Shown: in pieces, positions 42,851 to 49,977 of the stretch
Numbering within the stretch: the first letter of the stretch is position 1
How the letters are laid out: each line of letters starts with the position of its first letter
Assembly: GCF_003024515.2 (NCBI RefSeq)
Contig: NZ_PYIX02000034.1
Span: forward strand, 1 to 49,977
DNA from: Acinetobacter sichuanensis
Lineage (GTDB): Bacteria > Pseudomonadota > Gammaproteobacteria > Pseudomonadales > Moraxellaceae
DNA: 49,977 bases
Direction: 5' to 3'
Notes under the pieces: generated by a model
What the model was told of the DNA's origin: nothing
What the model saw: the letters and a program-made list of their open reading frames with translations, nothing else
Database searches by the model: none
Program-made: the position numbers and the translations under genes

Positions 42851-43038
42851 GATTACCTATATTTATATTATTTTTAGCTTAGCAAAGCTGGTTTTGTTTG
42901 GTTATCTGAATAAATGCTGTTCTTATCTTTAAAAATAAATTCAGCTCAAAACGAAAGACTTTTTCATCAAAAAATATCAGTATTCATACGTTTTTATCAC
43001 TATACTCAGCCCATAAAAAACCTTTTTGGACAATAATA

Positions 43039-43614
43039 ATGACATATTCTTATCAATGGTTCAGTGCTCCCAAAGAAATCAGTATCGTATGCCCTGTATG
43101 CCAAAAAGAAGCACTATTTCAATTTGCATCTGTCTTTCATGTTGAAAAAAAACAAGACCGAATATTTTTTGAGACTCATCCCGCTTTTGAAACGACCACT
43201 GTGTATGACTCTTATACCTATACCCATAAATTTTGTGTCATTTTTTATCCTGCCTTAAACTCCAATCCAGAACTTAAAAATTTTTTGGAATGTCATAAAG
43301 GTTTAGATAACTCTGTCTCTCATCTGATAAAAGATAAAGGCGTTGTCTTTTGTCCATCATGCCTGCTCAAACGTAAACATATCTTAAATTGGCCACAAGA
43401 AGCTTATTATTGTATTGATTATAAAGGTCAATTGCTTTGGGCATTTCATCGTCCTGCCTTTGTTTCAATTTATGATTATATTCAGGCTAAAATTCGAGAT
43501 CGTCATGTTGCAGGACATTTTATCTATTTGTTGCATATTCCCAGTCATTTTTTAACGCAACATGCACGCGCCGAAGTGAGTAAAAAAATGCGTCGTTTAT
43601 TGCTCAGGGTATAA
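43039..43614 (+). CDS. Hypothetical protein with two CxxC zinc-ribbon-like knuckles
   Basis: A 191-residue soluble protein that I cannot assign. Two CxxC pairs, C18-x-x-C21 (VCPVCQK) and C105-x-x-C108 (FCPSCLLK), are spaced so that they could form one zinc ribbon, which suggests a structural metal site. The C-terminus is basic (KKMRRLLLRV). GGA lies nine bases before the ATG. It stands alone, convergent with acs. Confidence 0.65.
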   Translation: MTYSYQWFSAPKEISIVCPVCQKEALFQFASVFHVEKKQDRIFFETHPAFETTTVYDSYTYTHKFCVIFYPALNSNPELKNFLECHKGLDNSVSHLIKDKGVVFCPSCLLKRKHILNWPQEAYYCIDYKGQLLWAFHRPAFVSIYDYIQAKIRDRHVAGHFIYLLHIPSHFLTQHARAEVSKKMRRLLLRV

Positions 43615-43636
43615 ACCACGATCAGACTTCACGATA

Positions 43637-43660
43637 AAAAATACCGCCCCTGTGGAGCGG
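43637..43660 (-). terminator. Terminator after acs
   Basis: On the minus strand CCGCTCC-ACA-GGGGCGG (one U-G pair) is followed by TATTTTTT. On the plus strand the same position is a C-A mismatch, so it favours minus-strand termination of acs. Confidence 0.8.
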
Positions 43661-43680
43661 CATCATTTTATTTTCAATTG

Positions 43681-45630
43681 TTATGAAGCATGTTGTGATT
43701 TTACTTCTTCAATCAACTGATCCACCACGGCTGGATCAGCCAAGGTTGAAGTATCACCTAAACTATCCAGTTCATTGGCTGCAATCTTACGCAAAATGCG
43801 ACGCATGATTTTTCCTGAACGGGTTTTCGGTAATGAAGGTGCCCAATAAATCGCATCGGGAGTTGCCACAGGTCCCATCACTTTACGAACCCAACTCACC
43901 AATTCTTTACGCAATGCCTCAGTCTCCTGAGCACCTGCCTGTAAGGTGACATAGGCTGCAACACCTTGCCCTTTAATGTCATGTGGCATACCGACCACAG
44001 CAGCTTCTGCAACCAGCTCATGAGCAACCAAAGCACTTTCAATTTCAGCCGTTCCTAAGCGATGTCCTGAAACATTCAGTACATCATCGACACGTCCTGT
44101 AATCCAATAGTAACCGTCTTTGTCACGACGTGCGCCATCGCCCGTAAAGTAACTGCCAGGATAAGTCGAGAAATACGCTTCAATAAAACGCTCAGGATCA
44201 CCCCAAATCGTTCGCATCTGACCCGGCCACGAATCCTTGATAATTAAATTGCCTTCTGCCTCACCCTCAATTTCATTTCCTTCGGCATCCACTAAAGCGG
44301 GTTGTACCCCAAACAATGGACGTGTTGCTGAACCAGGTTTAACAGCTGTAGCACCTGGTAAAGGTGAGATTAAAATTCCCCCTGTTTCAGTCTGCCACCA
44401 TGTATCCACAATTGGGCAACGGCTTTCACCTACAACAGTGTAGTACCAGTTCCATGCTTCAGGATTGATCGGCTCTCCCACGGTACCCAGTAAACGTAAA
44501 CTACTGCGGTCACTTTCACGGACAAAAGCATCCCCCTCACGCATCATGGCGCGAATAGCCGTGGGTGCAGTATAAAGAATGGTAATGTTATGTTTATCGA
44601 CAATATGCCCTGTCCGTGCCCATGTTGGATATTGTGGAATCCCTTCTGACATGACTGTAGTGGTACCATTGGACAATGGTCCATAAAGCACATAGGAATG
44701 CCCTGTAATCCAGCCAATATCTGCTGTACACCAGAACACATCATTCTGTTTAATATCAAATACTTCACGGAAAGTCAGATTAGCATAGGTCAGATATCCA
44801 CCTGTGGTATGCAACACCCCTTTTGGTTTTCCTGTCGAACCTGAGGTATACAGAATAAATAATGGATCTTCTGCATTCATGGGTTCAGGTGGGCAAATAT
44901 CGGTGACCGTCATGATTTCCATGTGATACCACAGATCACGGCCTTCCTTCATCTCAATTGGATGCCCAGTACGATGCACCACAATCGTATTTTGCACTGA
45001 GGATGTACCCTCTAATTTGAGTGCCGCATCGACATTTTCCTTGAGTGGAATGGTTTTACCACCACGCATGCCCTGATCCGCCGTGATCACCAATTTCGCC
45101 TGACTGTCATCGATTCGGCTTGCTAACGAGTCTGGTGAGAAACCACCAAAGACTACACAATGCACCGCACCAATACGGGTACATGCCAGCATAGCAATCG
45201 CCGCTTCAGGAATCATGGGCATATACAACACCACACGATCCCCTTTGCCGATACCATTTTTCTTTAAAACATTGGCAAAGCGGCAGACCTCATCATGTAA
45301 TTCTTCAAAAGAAATAATTTTATGCCGTGAAGGATGATCACCTTCCCAGATAATGGCAGGTTTAAGTGGATGCTCTTTTAAATGACGATCCAAACAATTG
45401 GCACTGACATTTAGTTCGCCATCTGCAAACCATTCGATTTTAAAATTTTCAGGATCATAGCTAGTATCTTTGACCTTGGTAAAAGGTTTGATCCAGTCCA
45501 GTTTTTTTGCTGCTTCAGCCCAAAACTCGTTGGGATGATCTACTGACTGTTGATAACGCTCGAAATACTGCTGTTCATTGGTTCTTGCTGTTTTTACAAA
45601 TTGTTCTGGTACAGGATATATTTCTTTCAT
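43681..45630 (-). CDS. acs: Acetyl-CoA synthetase
   Basis: A 649-residue AMP-forming ligase that activates acetate to acetyl-CoA. The ATP-binding motif YTSGSTGKPKGV, the motif WWQTETGG and the hinge region YWITGRVDDVLNVSGHRLGT are present. The C-terminal lid has lysine K607 in KTRSGKIMRR, the site acetylated by Pat-type enzymes in related proteins. The length matches Acs. AGGAAG lies six bases before the ATG. It stands alone, with a 520-base region upstream. Confidence 0.97.
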   Translation of the reverse strand: MKEIYPVPEQFVKTARTNEQQYFERYQQSVDHPNEFWAEAAKKLDWIKPFTKVKDTSYDPENFKIEWFADGELNVSANCLDRHLKEHPLKPAIIWEGDHPSRHKIISFEELHDEVCRFANVLKKNGIGKGDRVVLYMPMIPEAAIAMLACTRIGAVHCVVFGGFSPDSLASRIDDSQAKLVITADQGMRGGKTIPLKENVDAALKLEGTSSVQNTIVVHRTGHPIEMKEGRDLWYHMEIMTVTDICPPEPMNAEDPLFILYTSGSTGKPKGVLHTTGGYLTYANLTFREVFDIKQNDVFWCTADIGWITGHSYVLYGPLSNGTTTVMSEGIPQYPTWARTGHIVDKHNITILYTAPTAIRAMMREGDAFVRESDRSSLRLLGTVGEPINPEAWNWYYTVVGESRCPIVDTWWQTETGGILISPLPGATAVKPGSATRPLFGVQPALVDAEGNEIEGEAEGNLIIKDSWPGQMRTIWGDPERFIEAYFSTYPGSYFTGDGARRDKDGYYWITGRVDDVLNVSGHRLGTAEIESALVAHELVAEAAVVGMPHDIKGQGVAAYVTLQAGAQETEALRKELVSWVRKVMGPVATPDAIYWAPSLPKTRSGKIMRRILRKIAANELDSLGDTSTLADPAVVDQLIEEVKSQHAS

Positions 45631-46150
45631 ATTCTACTTCCTAGTTTGTCATCTCGTCTCGAGAGTTATGCTTACGTTCTTGATTTTATTCCTTGCATAC
45701 AATCAGTATTACGATAGCGCATTTCTCATCACAATTGTGCTTTGGTCGTAGACGTGGGATTCACTTTATCCATCAGATTTATACAAATCATTTGCAAAAA
45801 CATCCAAAAAATCAGTATTAATGCTCTTTTTTGATCTTATAATTTATTCAATAACATGTGTGTATTTTTCAAATTATTACATTTTTACCGAATTTTATTT
45901 TAAAGGATAATAGTTCATTATCTTTTAAATTTTTAGCATTTGTATAAATACACAAAATGTGAACCGATCATCACTGATGATCAATATCGTTGAATCATGG
46001 AAAAGTAAAGCTTTGGCTACTCTTCATGACATGATTCAACAAAGTGCTGCATATTTTAACGAAACACAACTGTAGTTTGACTCATGGTCAAAGCTATGCT
46101 TGATTTAGTTTATTTTGTCGAACTTTAAAACAAAATAACTTAACTTTTAA
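45631..46150. other. Intergenic region between acs and the mechanosensitive channel gene
   Basis: 520 bases of divergent upstream DNA for acs (minus) and the MscS-type gene (plus). Visible features are a hairpin of AAAGGATAAT with ATTATCTTTT (about 45902-45926), a perfect 17-bp palindrome (45966-45982) and a 32-codon frame at 45977-46075 without a ribosome-binding site. No clear promoter pair is seen. Confidence 0.6.
45966..45982. promoter_or_regulatory. 17-bp perfect palindrome between acs and mscS-like gene
   Basis: GATCATCA-C-TGATGATC, eight-base arms around one central base. It lies about 180 bp upstream of the channel gene and 335 bp from acs. The form suits a dimeric regulator; the regulator is unknown. 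Confidence 0.4.
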
Positions 46151-46162
46151 TTGGATTTTATC

Positions 46163-47146
46163 GTGGCTGAAGATACACCTACGCTCAGTGAAGTCGCCCA
46201 AGACACCACTCAACTTTTACACAATGCAAGTGAAAAAACTGCAAAAACAGTGATCGAACACACTGCAAAATACAATGATGCTTATAGTACGATTGATAAA
46301 TTTGTCGATGGTTTTTGGGAACGCGTCCCCTATTTATGTATCGCCTTAGTCGTTCTGCTGATTTTCTGGGTATTATCAAAAATATTTAAACTTTTTGTCC
46401 GTAAAACTTTAGAAAATCGTTCATATACACGACAAAACTTGGTCTTAGTTTTAAATCGTGTTGGTAGTACATTTATTATTTTCTTTGGCTTCCTCATTGC
46501 AATGGTCATTGCTATTCCTGGTTTTACTCCAGGTCAACTGATGAGTGCCCTCGGAATTGGTTCGGTTGCAATTGGTTTTGCTTTTAAAGATATTTTCCAA
46601 AATATGCTATCGGGGATTCTCATTTTACTGGGTGAACCATTTAAAATTGGTGATGATATTATTGTCAATAATATGGAAGGTACGGTTGAGGATATTCAAA
46701 TTCGTGCAACTTTCCTGCGCTCACCTGATGGTCGTCGTATTGTGATCCCAAATGCAACAGTTTATACCAGTGCAGTAACTGTCAATACAGCCTATCCACG
46801 TCGTCGTTGTGAGTTTATTGTGGGGATTGGTTATGAAGATAATGTTCAGGCAGCCAAAGATATTATTTTAAAAATTTTAGATCGTGATCAAACTATTCTC
46901 AGTCAACCTTCTTTTAGTGTAAATGTCACAGCACTTGCAGATTTTTCGATTAATCTTAAAGTGCAATGGTGGGTTAATACCTCTGAAACCAGTACTTCAG
47001 CTTCTATTAGCCAAGTACAAGAAGAAGTTATCGAATCCTTTGCCGAACATAATATTTCAATTCCTTATCCAGTACAGGAAGTGAAAGTTTATCGTGGTGA
47101 AACAGATCCAGAAGAAAACTCAGGTCGTGCTAAACAAACGACCTAA
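46163..47146 (+). CDS. MscS-family mechanosensitive ion channel
   Basis: A 327-residue small-conductance channel protein. Its amphipathic N-terminal segment (TLSEVAQDTTQLLHNASEKTAKTVIEHTAKY) precedes about three membrane helices. The pore-lining TM3 region is SALGIGSVAIGFAFKDIFQNMLSGILILL, followed by the beta domain motif EPFKIGDDIIVNNMEGTVEDIQIRATFLRSPDGRRIVIPN. It protects cells from hypo-osmotic shock. GTG 46163 is preferred because GGAT lies just upstream; TTG 46151 is four codons earlier. The 3' end overlaps rsmE by 27 bases, tail to tail. Confidence 0.92.
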   Translation: MAEDTPTLSEVAQDTTQLLHNASEKTAKTVIEHTAKYNDAYSTIDKFVDGFWERVPYLCIALVVLLIFWVLSKIFKLFVRKTLENRSYTRQNLVLVLNRVGSTFIIFFGFLIAMVIAIPGFTPGQLMSALGIGSVAIGFAFKDIFQNMLSGILILLGEPFKIGDDIIVNNMEGTVEDIQIRATFLRSPDGRRIVIPNATVYTSAVTVNTAYPRRRCEFIVGIGYEDNVQAAKDIILKILDRDQTILSQPSFSVNVTALADFSINLKVQWWVNTSETSTSASISQVQEEVIESFAEHNISIPYPVQEVKVYRGETDPEENSGRAKQTT

Positions 47147-47833
47147 GACATAAGGAATCACCGTTTCTGTTCGAATAATTCGGTTGCCTAAGCTTACAGC
47201 TTGGCAGCCATTTTTTATAAGTAAATCAATTTCATAGGGGATAAAACCACCTTCAGGACCAATAATCACTGTGCATGGATGCTCAATCGCAAAAGGCATT
47301 TTTTCCTCGGTATAAGGATGTGCCACAAAAGCAGGACTTTGTTCACTGATCAATGTCGGTAAAACATCTTCAACAAAAGGCTTAAAGCGTTTATATAACT
47401 CAATTTTTGGTGCAATGGTGTCACCCGCCTGTTCTAAGCCCAAAGTCACATAATGATCAAGCTGTTGTAAAAATGGGGTTTGCCAATAACTTTTATCCAC
47501 TCGATAGCTATGAATCAAAATCAATCGCTCCACCCCCAAAGTGACTGCATCCATAATTAAACGGCGTAATACTTTTGGTCGTGGTAATGCCACAATTAAG
47601 GTTACGGGTAATTTTTCAGGAATATGATCTTCTTTAAGTGGTTTAACTTTAATGATATTTTCAGAAATTTCAACAATTTGTGTTAAATAACGTTTTCCAC
47701 CACGAATACCTATTTTTAAGGAGTCTCCGACTTGAACAGCAAGATGTGTATGTAAATGTTCAATTTGTCTTTGAGCTGTGATTGACCACAATTCCGACTG
47801 AGTTTGTCTTGGGTCTAATAAAACGATATTCAT
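47120..47833 (-). CDS. rsmE: 16S rRNA m3U1498 methyltransferase
   Basis: A 237-residue SPOUT-class methyltransferase. The N-terminal PUA-like domain (about 1-70) is followed by a trefoil-knot domain with TVIIGPEGGFIPYEIDLL and VSLGNRIIRTETVIPYVLG near the C-terminus, the AdoMet-binding knot of RsmE. It methylates U1498 in the 30S decoding centre. It is read in the same direction as waaA but is separated by 86 bases that contain a perfect AT-rich palindrome. Confidence 0.93.
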   Translation of the reverse strand: MNIVLLDPRQTQSELWSITAQRQIEHLHTHLAVQVGDSLKIGIRGGKRYLTQIVEISENIIKVKPLKEDHIPEKLPVTLIVALPRPKVLRRLIMDAVTLGVERLILIHSYRVDKSYWQTPFLQQLDHYVTLGLEQAGDTIAPKIELYKRFKPFVEDVLPTLISEQSPAFVAHPYTEEKMPFAIEHPCTVIIGPEGGFIPYEIDLLIKNGCQAVSLGNRIIRTETVIPYVLGRLFSTT

Positions 47834-47888
47834 AAAATGGTTAATTCATTCATACAATCAAAATGGTGAGCGCATATTTAGCAGATTC

Positions 47889-47912
47889 ATTTATAAATCT
47901 AGATTTATAAAT
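47889..47912. repeat. 24-bp perfect palindrome between waaA and rsmE
   Basis: ATTTATAAATCT followed by its exact reverse complement, with no spacer. It lies eight bases beyond the waaA stop and about 55 bases before the rsmE start. A third TTATAAAT lies at about 47920. No T run follows on the minus strand, so a plain terminator is unlikely. Confidence 0.5.
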
Positions 47913-47919
47913 CATCGAC

Positions 47920-49200
47920 TTATAAATAATGATCAATCACTGCCAAATGCTTTTGTAAAGATCCCATATTTTTCTGCATCACAGTTGCTGCATGTTGACT
48001 CAATTGTTGAGCAAATTCTGGTTCATCAATACATTGTAATAATAGCTGTACAACTTGTTCAGCATTTTGCCCAACTTTGACAGCATCTGCTTGTAAAAAT
48101 TCATCAACAATACTTTGAAAATTAAAATAATTTTTTCCAATGATCGTGGGTACATTTAACGCCATTGGCTCTAAAATATTATGCCCACCGCCTGGCTCAT
48201 TTAATGAACCACCAACAAAACAAGTTTGGCTTAAAGCATACCACAACCATAATTCGCCCATACTGTCTGCCAAATAGACCTGTGTATCGGGTTGAATTTT
48301 TTCACTTAGACTTCGACGTTGCGTATTTAAATTCAAATTTTTTGTGATCGTAAATACATCATCAAAACGCTCAGGATGACGTGGAACAACAATACACAAC
48401 AACTCTGGTCGTTGTTTTAAATAAGGCATCAAAGCGCTTAACAAATTCTGTTCTTCAGGTGCATGTGTACTGGCAAGTGTAATAATTTTACGTTGCTTCA
48501 ATTGCCATTCACACATTAGTTCTTGAGCATGTTGTAAATGTAGCAATGGTGCAGAAATATCAAATTTAATACTTCCTACAACATTCACACTTTGTTTTGC
48601 TAAACCCAATTCAATAAATCTTTGCTGTGTAGCTAAATCTTGCGCCAACAAATGATCTAATTTTTGCAACATTGGACGCGTTAAACTTGGAACTTTGGCA
48701 TAGGCTTTCGCTGATTTTTCTGAAAGTCTGGCATTAATTAAAATACAAGGGACTTGGAAATTTTTAGCTTGATCGATTAAATTTGGCCATAACTCTGTTT
48801 CAACCAACGCTAAAAGTTTAGGTTGGTATTTTTGGTAAAATTCAGCAACTAAATCTTTTTGGTCAGCAGGTAAATACACTGCTTGAAATAAAGCCTCAAA
48901 AGGTGGCTTTAAAAATAATGACTTAGCTCGTGCTTGTCCTGTTTTAGTGGTATTTGTCACTAAAACAGCATGTCCATTTTTTAAATAATGCTCAATCAGT
49001 GGTTGAGCAGCATTGGTTTCACCCACCGAAACGGCATGAAACCAAATCGCTTGCCGATTTTTAACAGGCTGAAAAGGACCAAAACGTTCCAAACACTCTT
49101 GTTGGTACTGTGCTATATCGGTAGCACGTTTTTTAATTCGCCACTGATACAAAGGTTTGACGATTGCAAGTGCTGCGTTATACCAAAAAGGAGTAGCCAA
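47920..49200 (-). CDS. waaA: 3-deoxy-D-manno-octulosonic acid (Kdo) transferase
   Basis: A 426-residue GT30 enzyme that adds Kdo to lipid IVA at the inner membrane. An N-terminal membrane-associated helix (about 8-22) is followed by the catalytic-glutamate motif HAVSVGETNAAQPLI (E61) and LVETELWPNLI. The C-terminal donor domain has STHAPEEQNLL, VPRHPERFDDV and GGSLNEPGGGHNILEPMAL. The start is TTG 49200, because a stop codon lies directly upstream in frame. Together with lpxC this is the second LPS gene in the window. Confidence 0.95.
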   Translation of the reverse strand: MATPFWYNAALAIVKPLYQWRIKKRATDIAQYQQECLERFGPFQPVKNRQAIWFHAVSVGETNAAQPLIEHYLKNGHAVLVTNTTKTGQARAKSLFLKPPFEALFQAVYLPADQKDLVAEFYQKYQPKLLALVETELWPNLIDQAKNFQVPCILINARLSEKSAKAYAKVPSLTRPMLQKLDHLLAQDLATQQRFIELGLAKQSVNVVGSIKFDISAPLLHLQHAQELMCEWQLKQRKIITLASTHAPEEQNLLSALMPYLKQRPELLCIVVPRHPERFDDVFTITKNLNLNTQRRSLSEKIQPDTQVYLADSMGELWLWYALSQTCFVGGSLNEPGGGHNILEPMALNVPTIIGKNYFNFQSIVDEFLQADAVKVGQNAEQVVQLLLQCIDEPEFAQQLSQHAATVMQKNMGSLQKHLAVIDHYL

Positions 49201-49337
49201 TCAAAAATTCTCATATTGGGATCAGTCGGCAAATATAACAGAGCGATCACAGCTTGTTAATCAACAATCGTGTAGAGAATTGCATCAAGTTTTAAAGCAT
49301 AAGTTTTTAAATCATGCATTGATTAAATCATTAAGCT

Positions 49338-49976
49338 TCAACTTTCTTGTTGTGCAGCCTCAATCCACGCTTTCACAGCACCAACATTCAAAATAGTTTG
49401 CATATAATTTTGACTACTTTCACTGACAGGTAGCCCATAACTTTTAAAACGCATAACAACAGGTGCATAAAATGCATCAACAATTGTAAATTCATTGCCA
49501 CATAAAAAGCCTTTTGGATATTCACGTTTCGACCAAATTTCCTCAATACGTTTTATATCTGCTTGTAAGTCTGCATTTTCATGAAAAAGTTGTTGTCCAA
49601 GTTGAGTAAAATCTTGGGTGATATTCATCGGACATAAACTACGTAAAGCCATAAAACCACTATGCATTTCTGCACAAACTGCTCGTGCATAAGCACGTGT
49701 TTTTATATCCTGTGTCCATAAATGGCGCTCAGGAAAAAGCTCTGCCAAATACTCACAAATTGCCAATGAATCCCAAACAATCAAATCCTGATGTTTTAAA
49801 ACAGGGACTTTACCTACAGGTGTAATTTTGGCTAAGGTTTGTTTGAAATTTTGTTCAGGCAAAAAGTCATCATACGGCACTAAGTGTTCAGTAAATGGGA
49901 TCTGAAAATGTTGCAGTACTAGCCACGCTCGCATCGACCAAGTTGAGTAATTTTTATTACCGATGTATAAATCCAT
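49338..49976 (-). CDS. Glutathione S-transferase family protein
   Basis: A 212-residue GST-like protein. The N-terminal thioredoxin-like domain begins MDLYIGNKNYSTWSMRAWLV, and S/T residues near NYSTWS could serve as the catalytic position. VGKVPVL and the DSLAICEYLAE motif (glutathione gamma-glutamyl contact) follow, then an all-helical C-terminal domain. This subfamily is common in proteobacteria, with unknown substrates. The ATG lies one base inside the window edge, so a further upstream start cannot be checked. Confidence 0.85.
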   Translation of the reverse strand: MDLYIGNKNYSTWSMRAWLVLQHFQIPFTEHLVPYDDFLPEQNFKQTLAKITPVGKVPVLKHQDLIVWDSLAICEYLAELFPERHLWTQDIKTRAYARAVCAEMHSGFMALRSLCPMNITQDFTQLGQQLFHENADLQADIKRIEEIWSKREYPKGFLCGNEFTIVDAFYAPVVMRFKSYGLPVSESSQNYMQTILNVGAVKAWIEAAQQES

Positions 49977-49977
49977 C

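Noticed and set aside
45977..46075. 32-codon frame upstream of the MscS-type gene
   Set aside because: No ribosome-binding site, and it starts inside the 17-bp palindrome; more likely chance than a peptide gene.
1..49977. CRISPR array, prophage or integrative element
   Set aside because: No spaced direct repeats, cas, integrase, phage structural or conjugation genes are visible; the tRNA-Gly repeat is a simple gene duplication.

Overview
The window is an AT-rich chromosomal segment that looks like a gammaproteobacterium of the genus Acinetobacter. This is inferred from gene content and order: a murG-murC-ddl-ftsQ-ftsA-ftsZ-lpxC cluster followed by divergent dciA and an M23 peptidase gene, a Pseudomonas/Azotobacter-type aceEF pair with three lipoyl domains in E2, and an FtsZ tail ending in DYLKNQQRK. 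I see no prophage, integron, CRISPR array or intact insertion sequence. Most of the window is core genome.

Region by region. 1-3.3 kb holds a small membrane protein, a YkgJ-type cysteine-cluster protein, a stand-alone diiron metallo-beta-lactamase-fold (flavodiiron-like) protein, and a GDT1/UPF0016 Mn/Ca exporter preceded by a yybP-ykoY manganese riboswitch. 3.3-8 kb is aceE-aceF (pyruvate dehydrogenase), with two tandem TAGT-N-ACTA palindromes upstream. 8-17.7 kb is cell envelope and division: M23 peptidase, dciA, lpxC, ftsZ, ftsA, ftsQ, ddl, murC, murG. 18-20.6 kb has an MFS permease, gshB and a DUF3565 protein. 20.6-33.9 kb is an accessory catabolic block built around 4-aminobutyrate. It has gabT-gabD on the minus strand. 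Facing them on the plus strand are an aminobutyraldehyde-type dehydrogenase, a tandem SnoaL/NTF2-like protein, a GntR regulator, a soluble PDC/Cache sensor-domain protein, an APC permease, a PuuB-like FAD amine oxidase and a MocR/GabR-type regulator. A GABA-type permease closes the block on the minus strand.

34-41 kb has guaA, a hypothetical protein, DoxX, DedA and LysE-type membrane proteins, an orphan ParA with a glycine-rich lipoprotein, and a bolA-sirB2-like pair. Two tandem identical tRNA-Gly(GCC) genes lie at 41.1-41.3 kb, followed by a possible degraded transposase fragment. 41.7-50 kb holds an acyl-CoA-dehydrogenase-fold monooxygenase, a 4-Cys hypothetical protein, acs, a MscS-type channel, rsmE, waaA and a glutathione S-transferase.

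How the genes fit together: the catabolic block reads as a route from an imported amine to an aldehyde (FAD oxidase), then to GABA (aldehyde dehydrogenase), succinic semialdehyde (GabT) and succinate (GabD), with two permeases and two regulators. No gamma-glutamylputrescine synthetase or hydrolase lies in the window, so the starting amine is not fixed by the sequence. The double NTF2-like protein and the membrane-free PDC sensor are the least explained parts and the best candidates for something undescribed. An exact 12-mer (GGTACCAATTTT) occurs both between gabT and the dehydrogenase and upstream of the GABA permease, which suggests shared control.
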